A stretch of DNA of 64,000 bases from Paraphaeosphaeria minitans (taxonomy: Eukaryota; Ascomycota; Dothideomycetes; Pleosporales; Didymosphaeriaceae): the NCBI GenBank assembly GCA_015832175.1, contig WJXW01000008.1, positions 1,550,001 through 1,614,000 of the forward strand, in the 5' to 3' direction. The position numbers and the translations under genes are program-made. The notes beneath the pieces are model-generated. The model did no database searches and was not told the DNA's origin. It worked only from the letters and a program-made list of their open reading frames with translations. Positions 1 to 11,972 of the stretch are shown in pieces. Every line of letters begins with the position of its first letter. Position 1 is the stretch's first letter.

Positions 1-2
1 AC

Positions 3-2468
3 ATGCCTTCCGCAGTGGATCCGAGGGACGACTTATGGCTGGCCATCAAGCAGGTGAATGGATGCACACGTGATGGTGCATGCGTGTTGCTGAGTATGGC
101 TAGATATCCCAATCCAGTTCAGACTCGGACTATATCGAACAGCTAGTCCCGATTATGAAAGATGCTCGGCATACCAACCAACTTCTTCAAGCCTTCGACC
201 AATACTCAAACGACAGAGAAACCGAGATCGAGCGGATATGTAGTGCAAACCACCAGGAATTCATCGGCTCTGTTGACTCGCTTCTAAAAGTCCGGTCGGG
301 AACAGTAGATATTACTGATGAGATTCTGGAGCTGCAGGCATCTATCCAGGAGAGCGCCGACAAGTTGCACGCGCAAAAACAGGCCTTGAAGGAGTCGCGC
401 AATGTGCGACAAAACATCAACGAAGCGAATGCGGCGCTCAACGACTGCCTGGAGGTCTTGCGGCTTGCTAATCAAGTATACGAACTGTTGAAGGAGAAGA
501 ACTATTATGCCGCGCTGCGCGCATTGGATGAACTTCAAACGATCCACTTAAAAGGTATTAGTCGATACAATCTTGCTGGGATGATCGACAAGAGTGTGCC
601 TGTTGCTCGAGAGCAGATCCGCGAGGCTGTCAAGGCCGACCTGAGCACCTGGCTCTATCGCATCCGCGAGTCATCGCAATTTCTGGGCGAAGTGTCTTTT
701 TACTACACTGATGTGCGACGGACACGGAACCAAGAACGGGCTGAGGCTGACCCACGGTTCACAAAGTTCAAGCTGAACTCGGCCATTGAGCTTGTCGCGG
801 ATGAGACTGATGAGTTCGATGTCCTTAATAATGAGGAAGCTGGCAACGAGACCGACTTCACACCATTGTTCGAAGCTATGCATATCTACGACACTTTGGG
901 AAAGCGGGAACAGTTCAAAGCAGAGTATGCCGAGGACCGAAAACTTCAGAAGGATCTGATACTTCCACAGACCCTGAGCTTGCTTGATGAGGAATGCGGC
1001 GAGCTGAGTAGTTTGTTGGAGAGCATCGCAGGCTTTGCGATTATCGAGAAAGCTACGGCAGCAAAGACAATCAACCTACGGTCGCAAGCCGATATCGACG
1101 AGCTCTGGGATACTATGTGCGCTAGGGCCATTGAGTTGATAACAAAAGCCCTGCCGCAAGTCAGTAACGACGAGCTCCTGTTGAAGATCAAGGGCCGAGT
1201 GGCCCTGTTTATGTTGACCATGGAGGTTTGTGCTCCCTCTCGATATCATCTGCAACGCTAATTCGTTCTTCAGAAATGGGGCTACTCCGTCTCAGCGATG
1301 AACGATCTCTTGCTCACCCTGTTCTCTAAGTACTCAGAATTGCTCAAGAGCCGCTTTAGTGAAGACTTTACTGAGATCGTCACGACCGATGATTACATGC
1401 CAATGACGCTCAACAGCATCGAAGAGTACGATAAAGTCGTAACTGTCAGCTGGTATACCCCAGAAAAAGAGCGTGATGAGCTCACGTACGTACCATCCTG
1501 TCTACTCATGTTATGTGCACTAATAGTACCCCAGCTTCCCTTGCGTTCTTCCTTTCTCTCAGATGTATCCGCTTTGTTGTATCGACGTGAGGAACTTTCT
1601 TAACCAGATTTACCTCTTCTCGGACGACTACTTCCAAAAATCGTCCATCATCGACGAAACCCTGCGCACTTCGCTGGACGACCTGCTCTGCAACGAAGTA
1701 TGCCAATCACTGGTTGACCGACTTGCCTCCCAGTATCCCGGTCAGATCGTCCAGATTCTCACTAACGTCGAACACTTCGAGACGGCATGCCACAAACTCG
1801 AAGGGCTCCTTTTCCAGGCGCGGTCGTCACCCGCAGCCACCGGACCAATTACCCTTCAAGCTACAGAAAAGTTTAAGGCTGCAAAGAAGCAGGCGAGTGA
1901 TCGGATTTTCGAGGTCGTGAACAGCAAGATCGACCAATTGGTCGAAACGGCAGAATACGAGTGGATGGCTACGAAGCAGGCCAGCGAGCCAAGCGACTAC
2001 ATGAAGGAGATGACGAGGTGGCTGAGCGACATTTCAAACTCCGTGCTCCTGGCTCTTCCCGAAGAAGTCAAGGGTTTCGTGTACTTCGACGCGCTCTCCC
2101 ACGCTAAAGACGCTATCCTCGCACTCCCTCTAGACGAGTCCGTGAAGCGCATTACACCGGCAGCTGTCAGCGCTCTAGCCATCGACACGCGCTATCTCGC
2201 AAACTTCGTGGACGGCCTCGGTGATCCGCTGCTGCTGGATAACTTGGACGAGCTGACACAGACGGTGCAGCTCATGGGTGCGGACGACCACATGGAGTAC
2301 TTTGATGTGGCGCAGAGGAACAAGAAGTACGGCAAAGTCGACCCAATGAGGGGTCAGACGTTGATAGCGAAGGTGCAGGAGGGAGCGACAATTGCGAGTC
2401 AGAGTCCGACCAAGCCGCCGGAGAGGGAGCGGTTTGGCACGCTCGGGAGTCGGTTCAGATTTGGTTAG
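3..2468 (+). CDS. SEC15: Exocyst complex subunit Sec15
   Basis: Sec15 is the exocyst subunit that binds the secretory-vesicle Rab and helps tether vesicles at growing hyphal tips. I read four exons, 3-53, 104-1225, 1274-1485 and 1535-2468, giving 772 residues, a normal length for the family. All joins keep frame. The second exon opens into SDSDYIEQLVP, a typical fungal Sec15 N-terminus, which is why I start at the ATG at position 3 rather than at 155. The third join restores LPFSQMYPLCCIDVRNFLNQ, the most recognisable family motif. An N-terminal coiled-coil stretch (about residues 40-140) precedes the helical Sec15 body. Introns are 48-50 nt. The gene converges on the minus-strand gene that ends at 2698. 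Family assignment is from recognition of conserved stretches. The first small exon is the least certain part, and the true start could lie outside the window. Confidence 0.93.
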
Positions 2469-2697
2469 TGTGTGGGACAAGCCAGCGTGGTGTTTGGAGT
2501 TTGGTGTTATGATAATCGTATAGTCATTTCATGGTCGCTGTCATCTTGTTGGCAATATTGGGTCCATGCAAGAACCAAGTAGGGTATCATCCGATCGTAC
2601 GCCTGACCTGCAGCAGGCGATGTCCGTAGATCATTCAGCCTCTGGAGAGCTCCTCCGAAAATATAACTCCTTCAGCCACGCCATACTATCCTCCACC

Positions 2698-3458
2698 TCA
2701 TCTCAATCCCTTTCCGTTCTCACCCTCGAACATCCAGCGATCGGTCTCGAGACTCGCCACCTTTCTCTCCAGGCTCGACTTCAATGCCGCCTTGATCTCA
2801 TCGAGGACCGCTGTGCACGTCTCAGCATGTTCCACCCAATAAGTCTGACCGTCCTCAAGTGTCCATTTGCAAATCCCCTCCCTCTCAATCCCCTCTCCAG
2901 TCTTCTCGAACATCGCAATACGCGCATCCGCATCCCAGTAACCCCACCCATCTTGTTCCCCCTCCTCCTGATCACCGAGCGACAACTTTGCCATCGCTTC
3001 ACACAGCAAACTTGCGCCACGCCTCACAGAGTGTCCATCTCTTCCTGTACAAACCTTTGTATAAACCGCGCCTGTCCCTCCTCACATGTAAAGAGAAGGG
3101 CAAACTCACCAGCCTGGTCCCAGTGACAGCTGCTCTTACCATACAGCGCGATAATCTGGTCCTCCTGGTCCTTCTCCTCCTGCTCGGCGCTGATGGGTGG
3201 CGCGACGCCCGCTTTCATGGCGGCGGAGGGCGCCATGATCTTGTAGTTGCCGGCAGCGTCGCGCTCGACGAGGTCGTCGTCTGGATTGTTGGCGTCATCG
3301 GGGGAGATGTGGACGGTGGCGGGCTTGGAGCTTGTGGTGGTACGGGAGTTGGCGCGCGAGGGGTGGGAGGAGGTGGTTGAGGTGGTGGTGAAGAGGGCGC
3401 GCCGGGGGACGCCGGCGGGGTGGCCTGGAGGTGGGCGGATGGGACGACGGTGGTCCAT
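2698..3458 (-). CDS. Hypothetical protein, two exons, unrecognised family
   Basis: Exons 3458-3110 and 3044-2698 flank a 65-nt intron with a GTGAGT donor, giving 231 residues. The first half is low complexity (Pro, Arg, Ser, Thr rich), with VHISPDDANNPDDD marking the start of a more ordered part. After the join the protein reads KSSCHWDQAGRDGHSVRRG and then an alpha/beta-looking C-terminal half with GWGYWDADARIAMFE and WTLEDGQTYWVEHAE. The frame is open across the join, and the tryptophan- and acid-rich C-terminus looks like a real conserved fungal domain, but I cannot name it. I chose the ATG at 3458 because the upstream extension (to 3698) has no strong start and would run into the divergent RAI1 promoter. 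The roughly 280-bp gap to RAI1 is probably a bidirectional promoter. Confidence 0.7.
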
Positions 3459-3736
3459 TGTGGAGGTTATAAGGAAGGTCGGTCCTGAAAGTTTGGACGG
3501 CGTGGGGGCGCCCGCAAGAAAGAAGTCGTTGCAAGCCGTGTTGTGGGAAAGTGCGCCGTGTCTTGTGTTGCTGGTTGCTATGGCACGCCGTAACGCGGAG
3601 GGTTTGCGGGGAACGGAGCTTGGGCCACCTGGCCAGCGAACGTCAGCGCGCAGTTGCGTGGTGAACGAAGCCTTTCCGTGCCTTGTACGCTTTCCCACTG
3701 ATCACGTCACAATTGAATGTGGATACGATAAGCTCA

Positions 3737-5182
3737 ATGGCGCAAGAAGAGCCGGATAAGCAGAGAGAGCAGGACACTGAAGATATCGCAAATCCAGCTC
3801 CTCTTCCAGGCACTCTCCCCCCCAAACCTCCCGCATTCACACAACCGCACCCAGACGACGATGACGATAATAAAGACATGGACAACGAGCGAACCTCAGC
3901 TCCTCGAAAGCGACCACGAACACAGGCAATCCCTCGCGCCGCTCCACCACGACCTACGCCTTCTACACAACCACCACAGCTGAGCACAAGCATACCCGCC
4001 AACAACTTGGCTCCGGCTCCGGCACTACCCAGCGCTCGCTTCGATATCCAGCCTGTAAATCAGTTCCGAGGTGCGTCGGCCAGTATCAAGCGCCCGCAAG
4101 AAGTCGTCCACTTCTCCTACGACGACGATCACCAATACAAAGAGGACGAATCTGGAATAAACTACTACTGTCCTCCACAATTGGGCGCCGATCTAAAAGC
4201 AGGCTACAATACCTTCCGCAATCATGAAGAAAAGACGGATCCGCATCTCGACAGCTTACTACGTGCTGTGATGAGCAAGGAGAAAAAGACGGGCAAGAAA
4301 GAGGAAGCAGACTTTGTGACGTGGCGAGGCATGATGACCAAAATCATGACCGCACCATTCGATATGTTCGCCGAGTTCTCCATGTTCGCAACTCTACACG
4401 ATGGCGCCATTTACATCGAGGAAGACTTCCCCGCTCGCGCTGCGCAACAGATACAGGAAGCAGCACGGCCACCACCCAAATGGCAAGATCCCAGCATGCC
4501 CGACCACAAGATGATGACATACTGGGGCTACAAGTTCGAGACCTTATCGCTCCTCTCTACGCCTCCTCCCGAAACCCCACGAGAGACCATTGATGCCCGA
4601 CCAAGAGCACCAGTTTCAAACTACGCTCAACACTGCAGCATAGTTCGCACCGGGTTTGGCTCGCAAACACTCCTCCTTGGTGGTGAAGTCGACGGCCTCT
4701 CCGCGCCGAAACCTTCCTCACCCTCTGAACCCATCCCCTGGATCGAGCTCAAAACTGCCGAGTCACTTCCTCCCAATCCATCTAATCGCGACATCCTCAA
4801 GTTTGAGCGTAAGCTCCTAAAGTTTTGGGCGCAGTCGTTCCTGCTTGGTGTGCCCAAAATCATTATCGGATGGAGAAGCAAGATGGGTATCTTGACTGGG
4901 GTACAGGAACTTGAGACGAACAAGATCCCCGGTATGGTAAGGAGGGGAACGCAGTGTTGGGATGGGAACAGCTGTATCAACTTTGCGGCGGCCTTTTTGG
5001 GATGGCTGAGGAGTGTAGTGAAGGAGGAGGGGAAGGTGTATAGGCTGAAGCTGGAGAAGAAGGCAGGCTTTGTGGAGGTGCGCGAGGTCAGGGATGCAGC
5101 TGGAGGCATTGTGAGTAAGGAATTTAAAGAGTGGAGAACGGAGTTGGAACAAAGGCATGGCGATGCAAAAGAGGAAAAGTAG
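3737..5182 (+). CDS. RAI1: Decapping nuclease / pyrophosphohydrolase Rai1 (DXO family)
   Basis: Rai1 removes incomplete 5' caps or pyrophosphate from nuclear RNA and partners the Rat1 5'-3' exonuclease in RNA quality control and transcription termination. This single-exon reading gives 481 residues from the ATG at 3737. An upstream in-frame ATG at 3683 would add 18 unconserved residues. Residues 1-105 are a proline- and acid-rich disordered tail. The catalytic DXO/Rai1 fold follows, with the metal-binding motif GGEVDG near residue 315 and IELKTAE near 336, the two acidic motifs expected in this fold. Other family landmarks are YCPPQLGADLKAGY, WGYKFETLS and KFWAQSFLLGVPKIIIGWR. The extension beyond about residue 440 is lysine- and glutamate-rich. 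The gene starts divergently from the minus-strand gene at 3458. Confidence 0.93.
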   Translation: MAQEEPDKQREQDTEDIANPAPLPGTLPPKPPAFTQPHPDDDDDNKDMDNERTSAPRKRPRTQAIPRAAPPRPTPSTQPPQLSTSIPANNLAPAPALPSARFDIQPVNQFRGASASIKRPQEVVHFSYDDDHQYKEDESGINYYCPPQLGADLKAGYNTFRNHEEKTDPHLDSLLRAVMSKEKKTGKKEEADFVTWRGMMTKIMTAPFDMFAEFSMFATLHDGAIYIEEDFPARAAQQIQEAARPPPKWQDPSMPDHKMMTYWGYKFETLSLLSTPPPETPRETIDARPRAPVSNYAQHCSIVRTGFGSQTLLLGGEVDGLSAPKPSSPSEPIPWIELKTAESLPPNPSNRDILKFERKLLKFWAQSFLLGVPKIIIGWRSKMGILTGVQELETNKIPGMVRRGTQCWDGNSCINFAAAFLGWLRSVVKEEGKVYRLKLEKKAGFVEVREVRDAAGGIVSKEFKEWRTELEQRHGDAKEEK

Positions 5183-6189
5183 AAGATGCTACGAGAGTGA
5201 TGGCACGGCATCTTGAAGCTAATGACGCCCCAATGACCACGACATCGAATTCGCAACTCCAAAACCATAACCATTGCGGCCCAAACTGTACGAGGACTCG
5301 ACATTGATGCTCAAGGTCGCAATGCGTGTGTACCACGACAATGATACGCTTAACGAACTAGCGAATCGTACCGGCATCATCGCATCTTCCACTGCCAACG
5401 GCTCCTTTCTGCGATTCGTGGCCATTGATTTCTCAAGCTTCCTTCTACTACCACATCGTCATTGCTGATGTCCACGCTGCCCCGCATGTACTGTCGTTGA
5501 CAGAAGACAGGAATGCGAATACCGACACTTCCATAACAGAGTCAGTCGCCCAGAGTCAGCACGCGTAACGCCAACGGCCGCCAAATATTCTGTGAGGGGT
5601 GCTCTTGATCACAGCCGCGTTATTGATATTGATAAACAGAGCCAACCCCTTGTACACGATAATCGATCATGTGTTTGACTGCAATCGTTTAATCATACAT
5701 TAGGTTTGGAACAACTCAACATGCCTCTCTCGGGTATGCTAGTCCTACCTTACCTCGGATTGAAATCAGCAATTGCCTTTCCCACTCCACCATACTTTGG
5801 CCCAGATCCTGAGTTATGGCTCTTCACGGACTGATATGCCTAGCACTCGCTGCACCACAAGGCAGTTGACGCTGAAACTTGTAGGATTCTCGGCCATGGC
5901 ATTCCAGCCCAACACATCCTAGGATGACGGTGTATTTGTTCAAGTCTCCCGTCCAGACTGGCCCATGTTAACGCCATTACGGCTGCAACACGCGATTTGG
6001 GATGTTTAAATCAACACAACCGGCTAATCAGACCCTGTACATGCGCCTGTCAAACCGAGCTTGTGGGACCTCTACCTGGCATGCGGATACAATATCATCT
6101 TGAACTCTCATAACCAATGACTTGTGAATAATTTAATTTTTTTTTGTTTTTCAGCTCCCGTTCAAAACAATTTTACACCCTCACAATCT
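5183..6189. other. Intergenic stretch without a supported gene
   Basis: This roughly 1-kb stretch between RAI1 and the transporter remnant holds only short, unconserved reading frames. Its first part is presumably the RAI1 3' UTR and terminator. No RNA gene, repeat or transposon signature was seen. Confidence 0.5.
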
Positions 6190-6190
6190 T

Positions 6191-7275
6191 TTGCCCGTCA
6201 TGATGGACGAGACCAATCTCCATTCGTCGAAGAGATTGCATTCCAATGCATACAGCTTCCTAGTATGCTGGCTTGTCTCGCTCGGACAGGTCATCTGCGG
6301 GCACCCATCCTCAGCGATTGGAGTCACTTTGGGCGAGCCATCCTTCCTGGCGTACATGGGTCTAGTAGATATACAAGGGAAACCAACGAGCAATTCTAAA
6401 GCCCTCATTGGAACAATGGATGGTGTCTTCTAGGTAAGACGTCGGCACATACGGCCCGTGAATTTTAGCAGGCACTGATATACCCCAGGCCGGAGCTTTG
6501 ATAGGCATCTTTAAAAGCTCTGAAATCATAGATTGATGGGGCCGCAAAGCTGGCGTTCTGTACTGCTCGATCTTCCCGCTCTATGCTGTGTGGTGCGCGA
6601 AACATAGAGATGTTCTCCGTACCCAGGTACGTATAGAATCGATGGCCTAGGGTAAATATATCGACCGATCATCGCCAGGTTCATCGCGGGCTGCGGGAGC
6701 TGGGGCTTCTTGGCCGTCAGTTAGTGGAAAAGTTTGTTTTGTGACGTCGGCGCAGCATCAACACTGCCTAGCACCAACATACTCCGCTGGGTTTGTGCCG
6801 CCAGGACTCCGAGGGTTCTTCGGTGGCATGAACGGCGCCAACGTTGCATTAGGGTACGCCACTGCCAGCTACATGAGCATGGTCTTCTACTTTGCCGAAA
6901 GCGACGCGGCAAAGTGGCGCGGTCCGCTCGGAATCCCACTTCTCTGGCTTACCATGATGAAAGCGGTGATGTTCATCAGTGCAGACCCGCCGCGCTTCCT
7001 AAATTGTTGTTGTTACATGGACGATGTGCACATTTTCCACGACATGCATCAGCTCGTCTACCGGATGGGCAATGAAAAAGACAGACGGGAGCACGTGGCC
7101 ACACGCCAGGGTGGCACCTCGGAGGTTGAGAGGGCGATCAAGGCGAAAAGTGCGGAGCCCGAGGAGATCGTGGGCACGGGTGCGCCCACTCGGTATGATC
7201 ATTGTGGGGAATCCGATGCTGGTGGAGCTGAAATAGGTTCAACAGCATGTCTCCGAGGCTGTAGATGCTGTTAAT
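6191..7275 (+). pseudogene. Decayed MFS sugar transporter (N-terminal half)
   Basis: The translated pieces line up in order with the N-terminal half of a fungal MFS hexose-type transporter. They are SFLVCWLVSLGQVICG (TM1), SFLAYMGL, SKALIGTMDGVF, then after a GTAAGA...CAG intron AGALIGIF and WGRKAGVLYCSIF (the D/RWGRK loop). FIAGCGSWGFLAV follows a second GTACGT...CAG intron, and then PPGLRGFFGGMNGANVALGY and PRFL. The last codon before the first intron is TAG at 6431-6433 where GVFQ is expected (CAG). Before WGRK there is TGA where Arg (CGA) is expected. Both are C-to-T changes. The homology fades after about 7000, and the whole C-terminal half is missing. It cannot make a working transporter. 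Multiple C-to-T nonsense changes are what repeat-induced point mutation (RIP) produces, although this segment is not AT-rich. Confidence 0.85.
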
Positions 7276-7627
7276 AACGCCAAAGACACATCGTCACACC
7301 CAAGACTCAAGCAATGAGACAAGAAACCAAGACAAAACTCGATTCCTATCCACGGGTATCAAAAGGCACAAACGCCCACAAAATAAAGAAAAAAGAACAA
7401 AAACGTCTTTGAGAAAGACCGCCCAGGCAAGAAGGCAAAGCACACCAGACCAGCCACACCGGCCTCGGGCCCAAATCCGGAGATGAAATCGTTGTGAGTA
7501 AAGTCGTCGCGCCCCTCTCCGACGTACCCAAGGTATCGACGCATCACCCCCAGCCCCCAAAGATATCTGCCTCTAGTGTATCAGAGAAAGAACCCAGGCC
7601 GCAGGTCGATAGGACGTCGACCGCCGA
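7276..7627. other. Short intergenic stretch, no gene seen
   Basis: The sequence is A-rich near 7310-7440 and has no convincing coding frame on either strand. It probably serves as the 3' region of the minus-strand gene that ends at 7628. Confidence 0.4.
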
Positions 7628-8754
7628 TCACGCCTCCCTCCCGAGCAACCACCACCCAACCGCAGCGCACAGCAACCCAGCGACCCGCCCCGCCGCATCG
7701 CCCAAGAACCTAACAACCGCCGGCGCCGTGCGCCACGCCCAGTACTCCCGGATGTTGAGACCGACTGCGAAGCGCAGCTCGACGTAGTCGAGGAGGACGT
7801 GGTGCTGGGCGGGCGAGGGGTCGGCGGGGTCGTAGGACGTGAGGAGGGCGAGGAAGGCGGGGCGGGCGCGGTGGAGGGCTTTGATGCAGGCTTGGACGAG
7901 GTTGCGGAGGCGGAGGATGTGCGCGGTGTAGAGGGTGAGGGGGGCGAAGAGGGGCATGGTGGGCTGAGGAAGTCAGTCTTCTTCTATACATGGAAGCATT
8001 GCAAGTGTGGGAACGGATGGGGAGTGGGTATTGCTCGGGACTAGGCGATCTTGTCGGTGGAGGTGCAGTGCTGGTGGGTGCTTGCCGGTCACTGGATGAT
8101 TACGTACGGTGGGGTCGGAGATGCCGGGCGTGAGTGATGTTGGGCTGTTGCAAAGTCAGTCAATCAGGCTTTTGGATTGTGAGAAACGCAACTTCAGGCA
8201 TGCAGTGAGGCAACTGCCTGGCTCGACGCAGGCTGATTGAGCTTGAAGCAAGCGAACGACGCCGTCGTGATGCTCCATACCAGCCGTAGACACACTGCCC
8301 TGACGCAACCCAAAAGCACTCGACCCAGCAACGCATCCAAAACGCCACAACAAGTATAAGTCAAAAGTATCCACACATCTTGAAGAATGAGAGGCCGAGC
8401 GGTTGTGATGCTCGTGTTGGTGGCGTCCTCCGAGCCGATCCAGGTGGAAAGGATGCTAAGCCCGGACGCAAAGATGTCGTTGCACGTCCCGTAGTTGGAG
8501 GAGTAGGCACGCTCGTCGAGGAGAGTAGAGGCGCCAACAGTGACGGAGTTCTCAGCGGCCGCAGGAGAGTAGTTGCACGTGTCGGCGTTGTCGACGTGCA
8601 GGAGGTTGACGTGCAAAGAGGGAAACGCTGGCGGATGGAAGGTGGTGCAAAGAACAAAAACAACAGGCCAGGTGGGAGGGAGGGGGGGGCGGAGGGGGCT
8701 GCAAACGAAGTGAAGGAGGGGGGGTAAGGCTAGACTACGATGGCCGCTCGTCAC
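7628..8754 (-). CDS. Hypothetical membrane or secreted protein, multi-exon, structure uncertain
   Basis: Three pieces look coding on the minus strand. The 3' piece (from about 7969 to 7628) begins after a classic branch and acceptor (ACTGACTTCCTCAG). It reads PTMPLFAPLTLYTAHILRLR and later HHVLLDYVELRFAVGLNIREY, and ends in a hydrophobic helix. Upstream lies a probable mini-exon near 8110-8150, between TTTGCAACAG and GTACGT, reading SLTPGISDPT. The 5' piece within about 8380-8754 has paired cysteines and N-glycosylation sequons (CNYSPAAAENS and EDATNTS), suggesting an exposed ectodomain. I could not find a convincing ATG for the 5' piece, so an upstream exon may be missing. No family is recognised. 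An alternative is that only the 109-residue ATG frame 7957-7628 (good CACCATG context) is a gene. Confidence 0.4.
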
Positions 8755-8979
8755 TATGCCGGTGTTTAAGAAACAGTGAAAAGCTCAGTGTTAATATGCA
8801 TCCTCGCACAAAGAGTGGTGAAATTCACGCATGTATTGAGGCATCGTTGTAAGACGGCATGAACATGCAAGAAGGCTTGACACCGGGGTCCATTCTATGG
8901 TATCATGCTGCTATCCGACTCCAAACACCAGGCCAGATAAGTCCTCCTCCTCCTCCTTTCCCTTCACCCCATCCCGCCC

Positions 8980-10139
8980 CTACTCCGCCACATCCAGCTG
9001 CTTGCGCACCTCGCCGAACGCGGCTCTGAGGTAGGCCGCGAGCGCTTTCTTGAACCTGTCCCTGCCGCGTAGGATGTGGCGGCAAAGGTCGACCGGGTGC
9101 TCGAAGCGCGCTACCTTGCCGTCCTCGGCCAGCTCGATCTCGCCGTTGGCGACGGCGAGCTGGTCGACGGGCGAAGTCTCGAGGTTCGCGCAACGGGCCA
9201 TCAGATGGCCGAAGGGAACCTTGAACACAATGCCCTTGGACGTCAAGCCCGGGACCGCGGGCGAGAGACGCTGCGATAGGATTAGAGAGTCCATTTGCGC
9301 GTCGCTGTTGCGTTACTTACCACTGGCGTGCGGTACTTGTATTTCCTCGCCGGATCCTTGAGGCCGGCGACGTTGACCGCGAGGCGGAGATTGCCGAAGC
9401 CGGAATCGATGAGCGGCTTCGTGTGGTGCTCGAACTTGAGCCAGTCACGCAAGGCGAAGCTGGCTTCGAGCATCCTGGTGTGGTACTCGTCTTCTTGGAC
9501 CACGTCGTAAGAGACGAGCTCGTCGGAGTCGCTCTTGATGATCTCTCTGACCACCTCTTCGACGCGGTTTCCCGTTGTGCTGCAATCGAAGTTGGGCACG
9601 CAGGTCAGCCAGCAGTTCGCCAGCGTGATGGTATTCACGATGGCGTCGTCGACGCAACTTTCGCCGGGGTTGATGTCGACCATGATGGCGTGGTGCGAGG
9701 GATGGATCTGGATGGGAATATGGGCTTCGAGAAGTGAGCCCGAGGCAAGAAAGTTGTGAATGCGGACGCACAATTTGTGACGAATTGTGGTGTGGACGAA
9801 AGGCAAACGAGTGAACCAAATGCGCCAGGTAGCAACGCATTCATAGTCCGTGCCCTGAAGCTGAATAGCGTGAGCGCGGTGGGTACAGCTTGGAAAGATA
9901 TCAAGTGATACCAGCCCCAGCTCCGAGCCAGCCTGAATACCCGATGTAGAGCTTTTTGTTGGGCTGGCTATTCCAATTACTCGACCTTTATGGAGGGGCT
10001 CACTGCAGGACGAGGGCGCCGGGGATGCCTGCCCGTACAAGCGGCGACCCGGTGTAGCTGAAGACGTGGGTAACGCGGATGCAATGAACCCTTCAGGAAC
10101 TGGCCTTCGGTCCTGAGTGTCTTTCCCAGATCTTCCCAT
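8980..10139 (-). CDS. Hypothetical protein, two exons, unrecognised
   Basis: Exons 10139-9321 and 9270-8980 are separated by a 50-nt intron with a perfect GTAAGT donor and a TCGCAG acceptor. The join keeps frame and gives 369 residues. The N-terminal 150 residues are poorly structured, so translation may really begin at the internal Met of MVDINPGESCVDDAIV. From there on the protein looks folded. Examples are ANCWLTCVPNFDCS, VVREIIKSDSDELVSYDVV, WLKFEHHTKPLIDSGF and, after the join, GIVFKVPFGHLMARCAN and HPVDLCRHILRGRDRFKKAL. No catalytic motif, signal peptide or membrane segment was recognised. Intron quality and the long open frame support a real gene, but the function is unknown. Confidence 0.6.
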
Positions 10140-11923
10140 TTGCGTGCGTGAGCGACGCTGAGCCTTCCAGCTTATGGTTCTCCGTCTTCTGTCTCTCTCG
10201 ATCGTATAGTCGAGAGATGAGTGTTTTCACTACAGTTTCCCACTGACAGCGGAAGCCCATCGCCCCATCGGGTAGATAATCGATGTCCGCAGCTACAAGC
10301 CTGCAGCCTGCCCTTTCGAGTCCGTCCTCCTATCGTGGGTATGTGGGTGTTCGGTGTGCTGTCGCAGCTCTCTATCCAAGCCTGAGCTCGTTCTGTTGTC
10401 GCTTTTCCTGCTCATTCGACCGCCAGCATCACCAGAAACCCACCGACTCGATCTACGGCCCCGACCTGGCACGTCATTGACCCCGAGACGACGACAGAAA
10501 GAAAGAAACTTCGTATCCTGAGAACTCACAACCCTCGCCGCACGTCGCTGGTCGTTCTGCGTCGCCGCCTGAGAGGGTGCGTGCTGGGTGCATGGGCGAC
10601 TCTGCCTGCGTCGATTCGGGAACGCCATCAAACCCAGGCAACGGACCTGACAGTCTCAAGGTCCGTTGCAAACTCCAGTAGGAGTCTATGAGGGTATAGT
10701 GTCCAGAATTGTGTCCAAACCGTTGCTTGCCAGAACGCTCCTTCTTTGCGGTAGCCGGGTGCGCCTTCCCTGGTCTACAACCCCACGAGCAACGCCCGCC
10801 GGCGTACAACTACGAGATATAAGCGCACACAAATTGTAAGCCACCTTGATCCTTGTAGAGTTGTGCCTTACTGATAGCTGCCAGAGCGTTCCCGCCACCG
10901 ATTTCCTGCCCGCGTGAGCCTGGGTGGCCTCCAGATCCTTCGAGCGACCGCGCAGAGCGAGAGCCTCCGAGCCAGCAGACAGATGGATCCTCGTGCTGAT
11001 CGGCAGCAGCAAACAGGCCTCGAGGCTACTCGGAGACGTCTGGTTGTGATACTCCAATACCCGCATCGCAGGCCACGCCCTCGTCGTCCGCCCACACACC
11101 CACTGATCCCACCTCGTTCCGAAGGCAGCACGACCAGAAGATGTGTCGCTTCCTCGATCGAGCGCTCCTGTCAGAGCCAAAATCTGGGCTGAGAAGGGGC
11201 CAGGGTACTTGCGCACTCGACGCGGCGCGATCGCCCGTCGGCATTCCCAGCCCGGCGCTCTTGCAGGATCCAGCATAACACACCATAACAGCGATCGCAT
11301 TGGCAACCAAGGTACCCATGAGAAAGAGCGACCTCGATTCCACTAATTCGAATCGTAGATTGTCACTTCCCACCCCGGGTGCTCGCGACAGCCGCCCCGA
11401 TGCGTCTCCGAGACCAGCGCAAGTCCACACCGCCACAATCGTGACTCCGAGGTGATAGAACGCATTGCACATTCGAAGATACCACGGCCATGAATACATG
11501 GAAAAGATTTGGGGTTGATACGGTTCTTTGGGCGGGTGTTGTGGAAGGTCGACCGCTGGCCGTCGGCATTGTGCATCGTCCTCACGCCGTGGACAAGATC
11601 AAGGCCGAACAAATAGGCCGGCACAAGAAGCACAAAGCTAGGAAGAGTACATTGGCAGGATAATAACGTGGTACAAAATGTTGTGGTGGCGAGGAACGCA
11701 CCATGGGGCGCCGCCCGGTCGGATACGAGACGGCTGCGCGCCTAATGCAACAGCCGCGCTCAACGCTCCGATGGCTTACATAAGGATAGGGGTAATATTG
11801 TGAACCTATGTCTGGGTATCGAAAATGGACGTCTTGCGATTCTTGGGCTTTTGGAAGGCCGGGTTGGATGGGTTGGGGTGTTTTGGGGGCGGATCAGAGC
11901 TGCGAATAGATAGGCTTTGGCTG

Positions 11924-11972
11924 GCCATGAGACCTGCCATGAGACCTGGAATGAGACCTGCCATGCAGAACA
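11924..11972. repeat. 12-bp tandem repeat (GCCATGAGACCT type)
   Basis: Three to four imperfect copies of a 12-bp unit centred on ATGAGACCTG follow one another before the sequence diverges. It is a short minisatellite with no visible function. Confidence 0.6.

Noticed and set aside
3459..3698. 80-residue N-terminal extension of the minus-strand gene next to RAI1
   Set aside because: It would occupy almost the whole divergent promoter and is low-complexity. The ATG at 3458 is a better start.
10686..11640. Minus-strand frames with hydrophobic segments (for example around WYLRMCNAFYHLGVTIV) that could be a membrane protein
   Set aside because: The apparent segments lie in different frames with no good splice sites to join them, and I recognise no family. 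Possibly a very old pseudogene.
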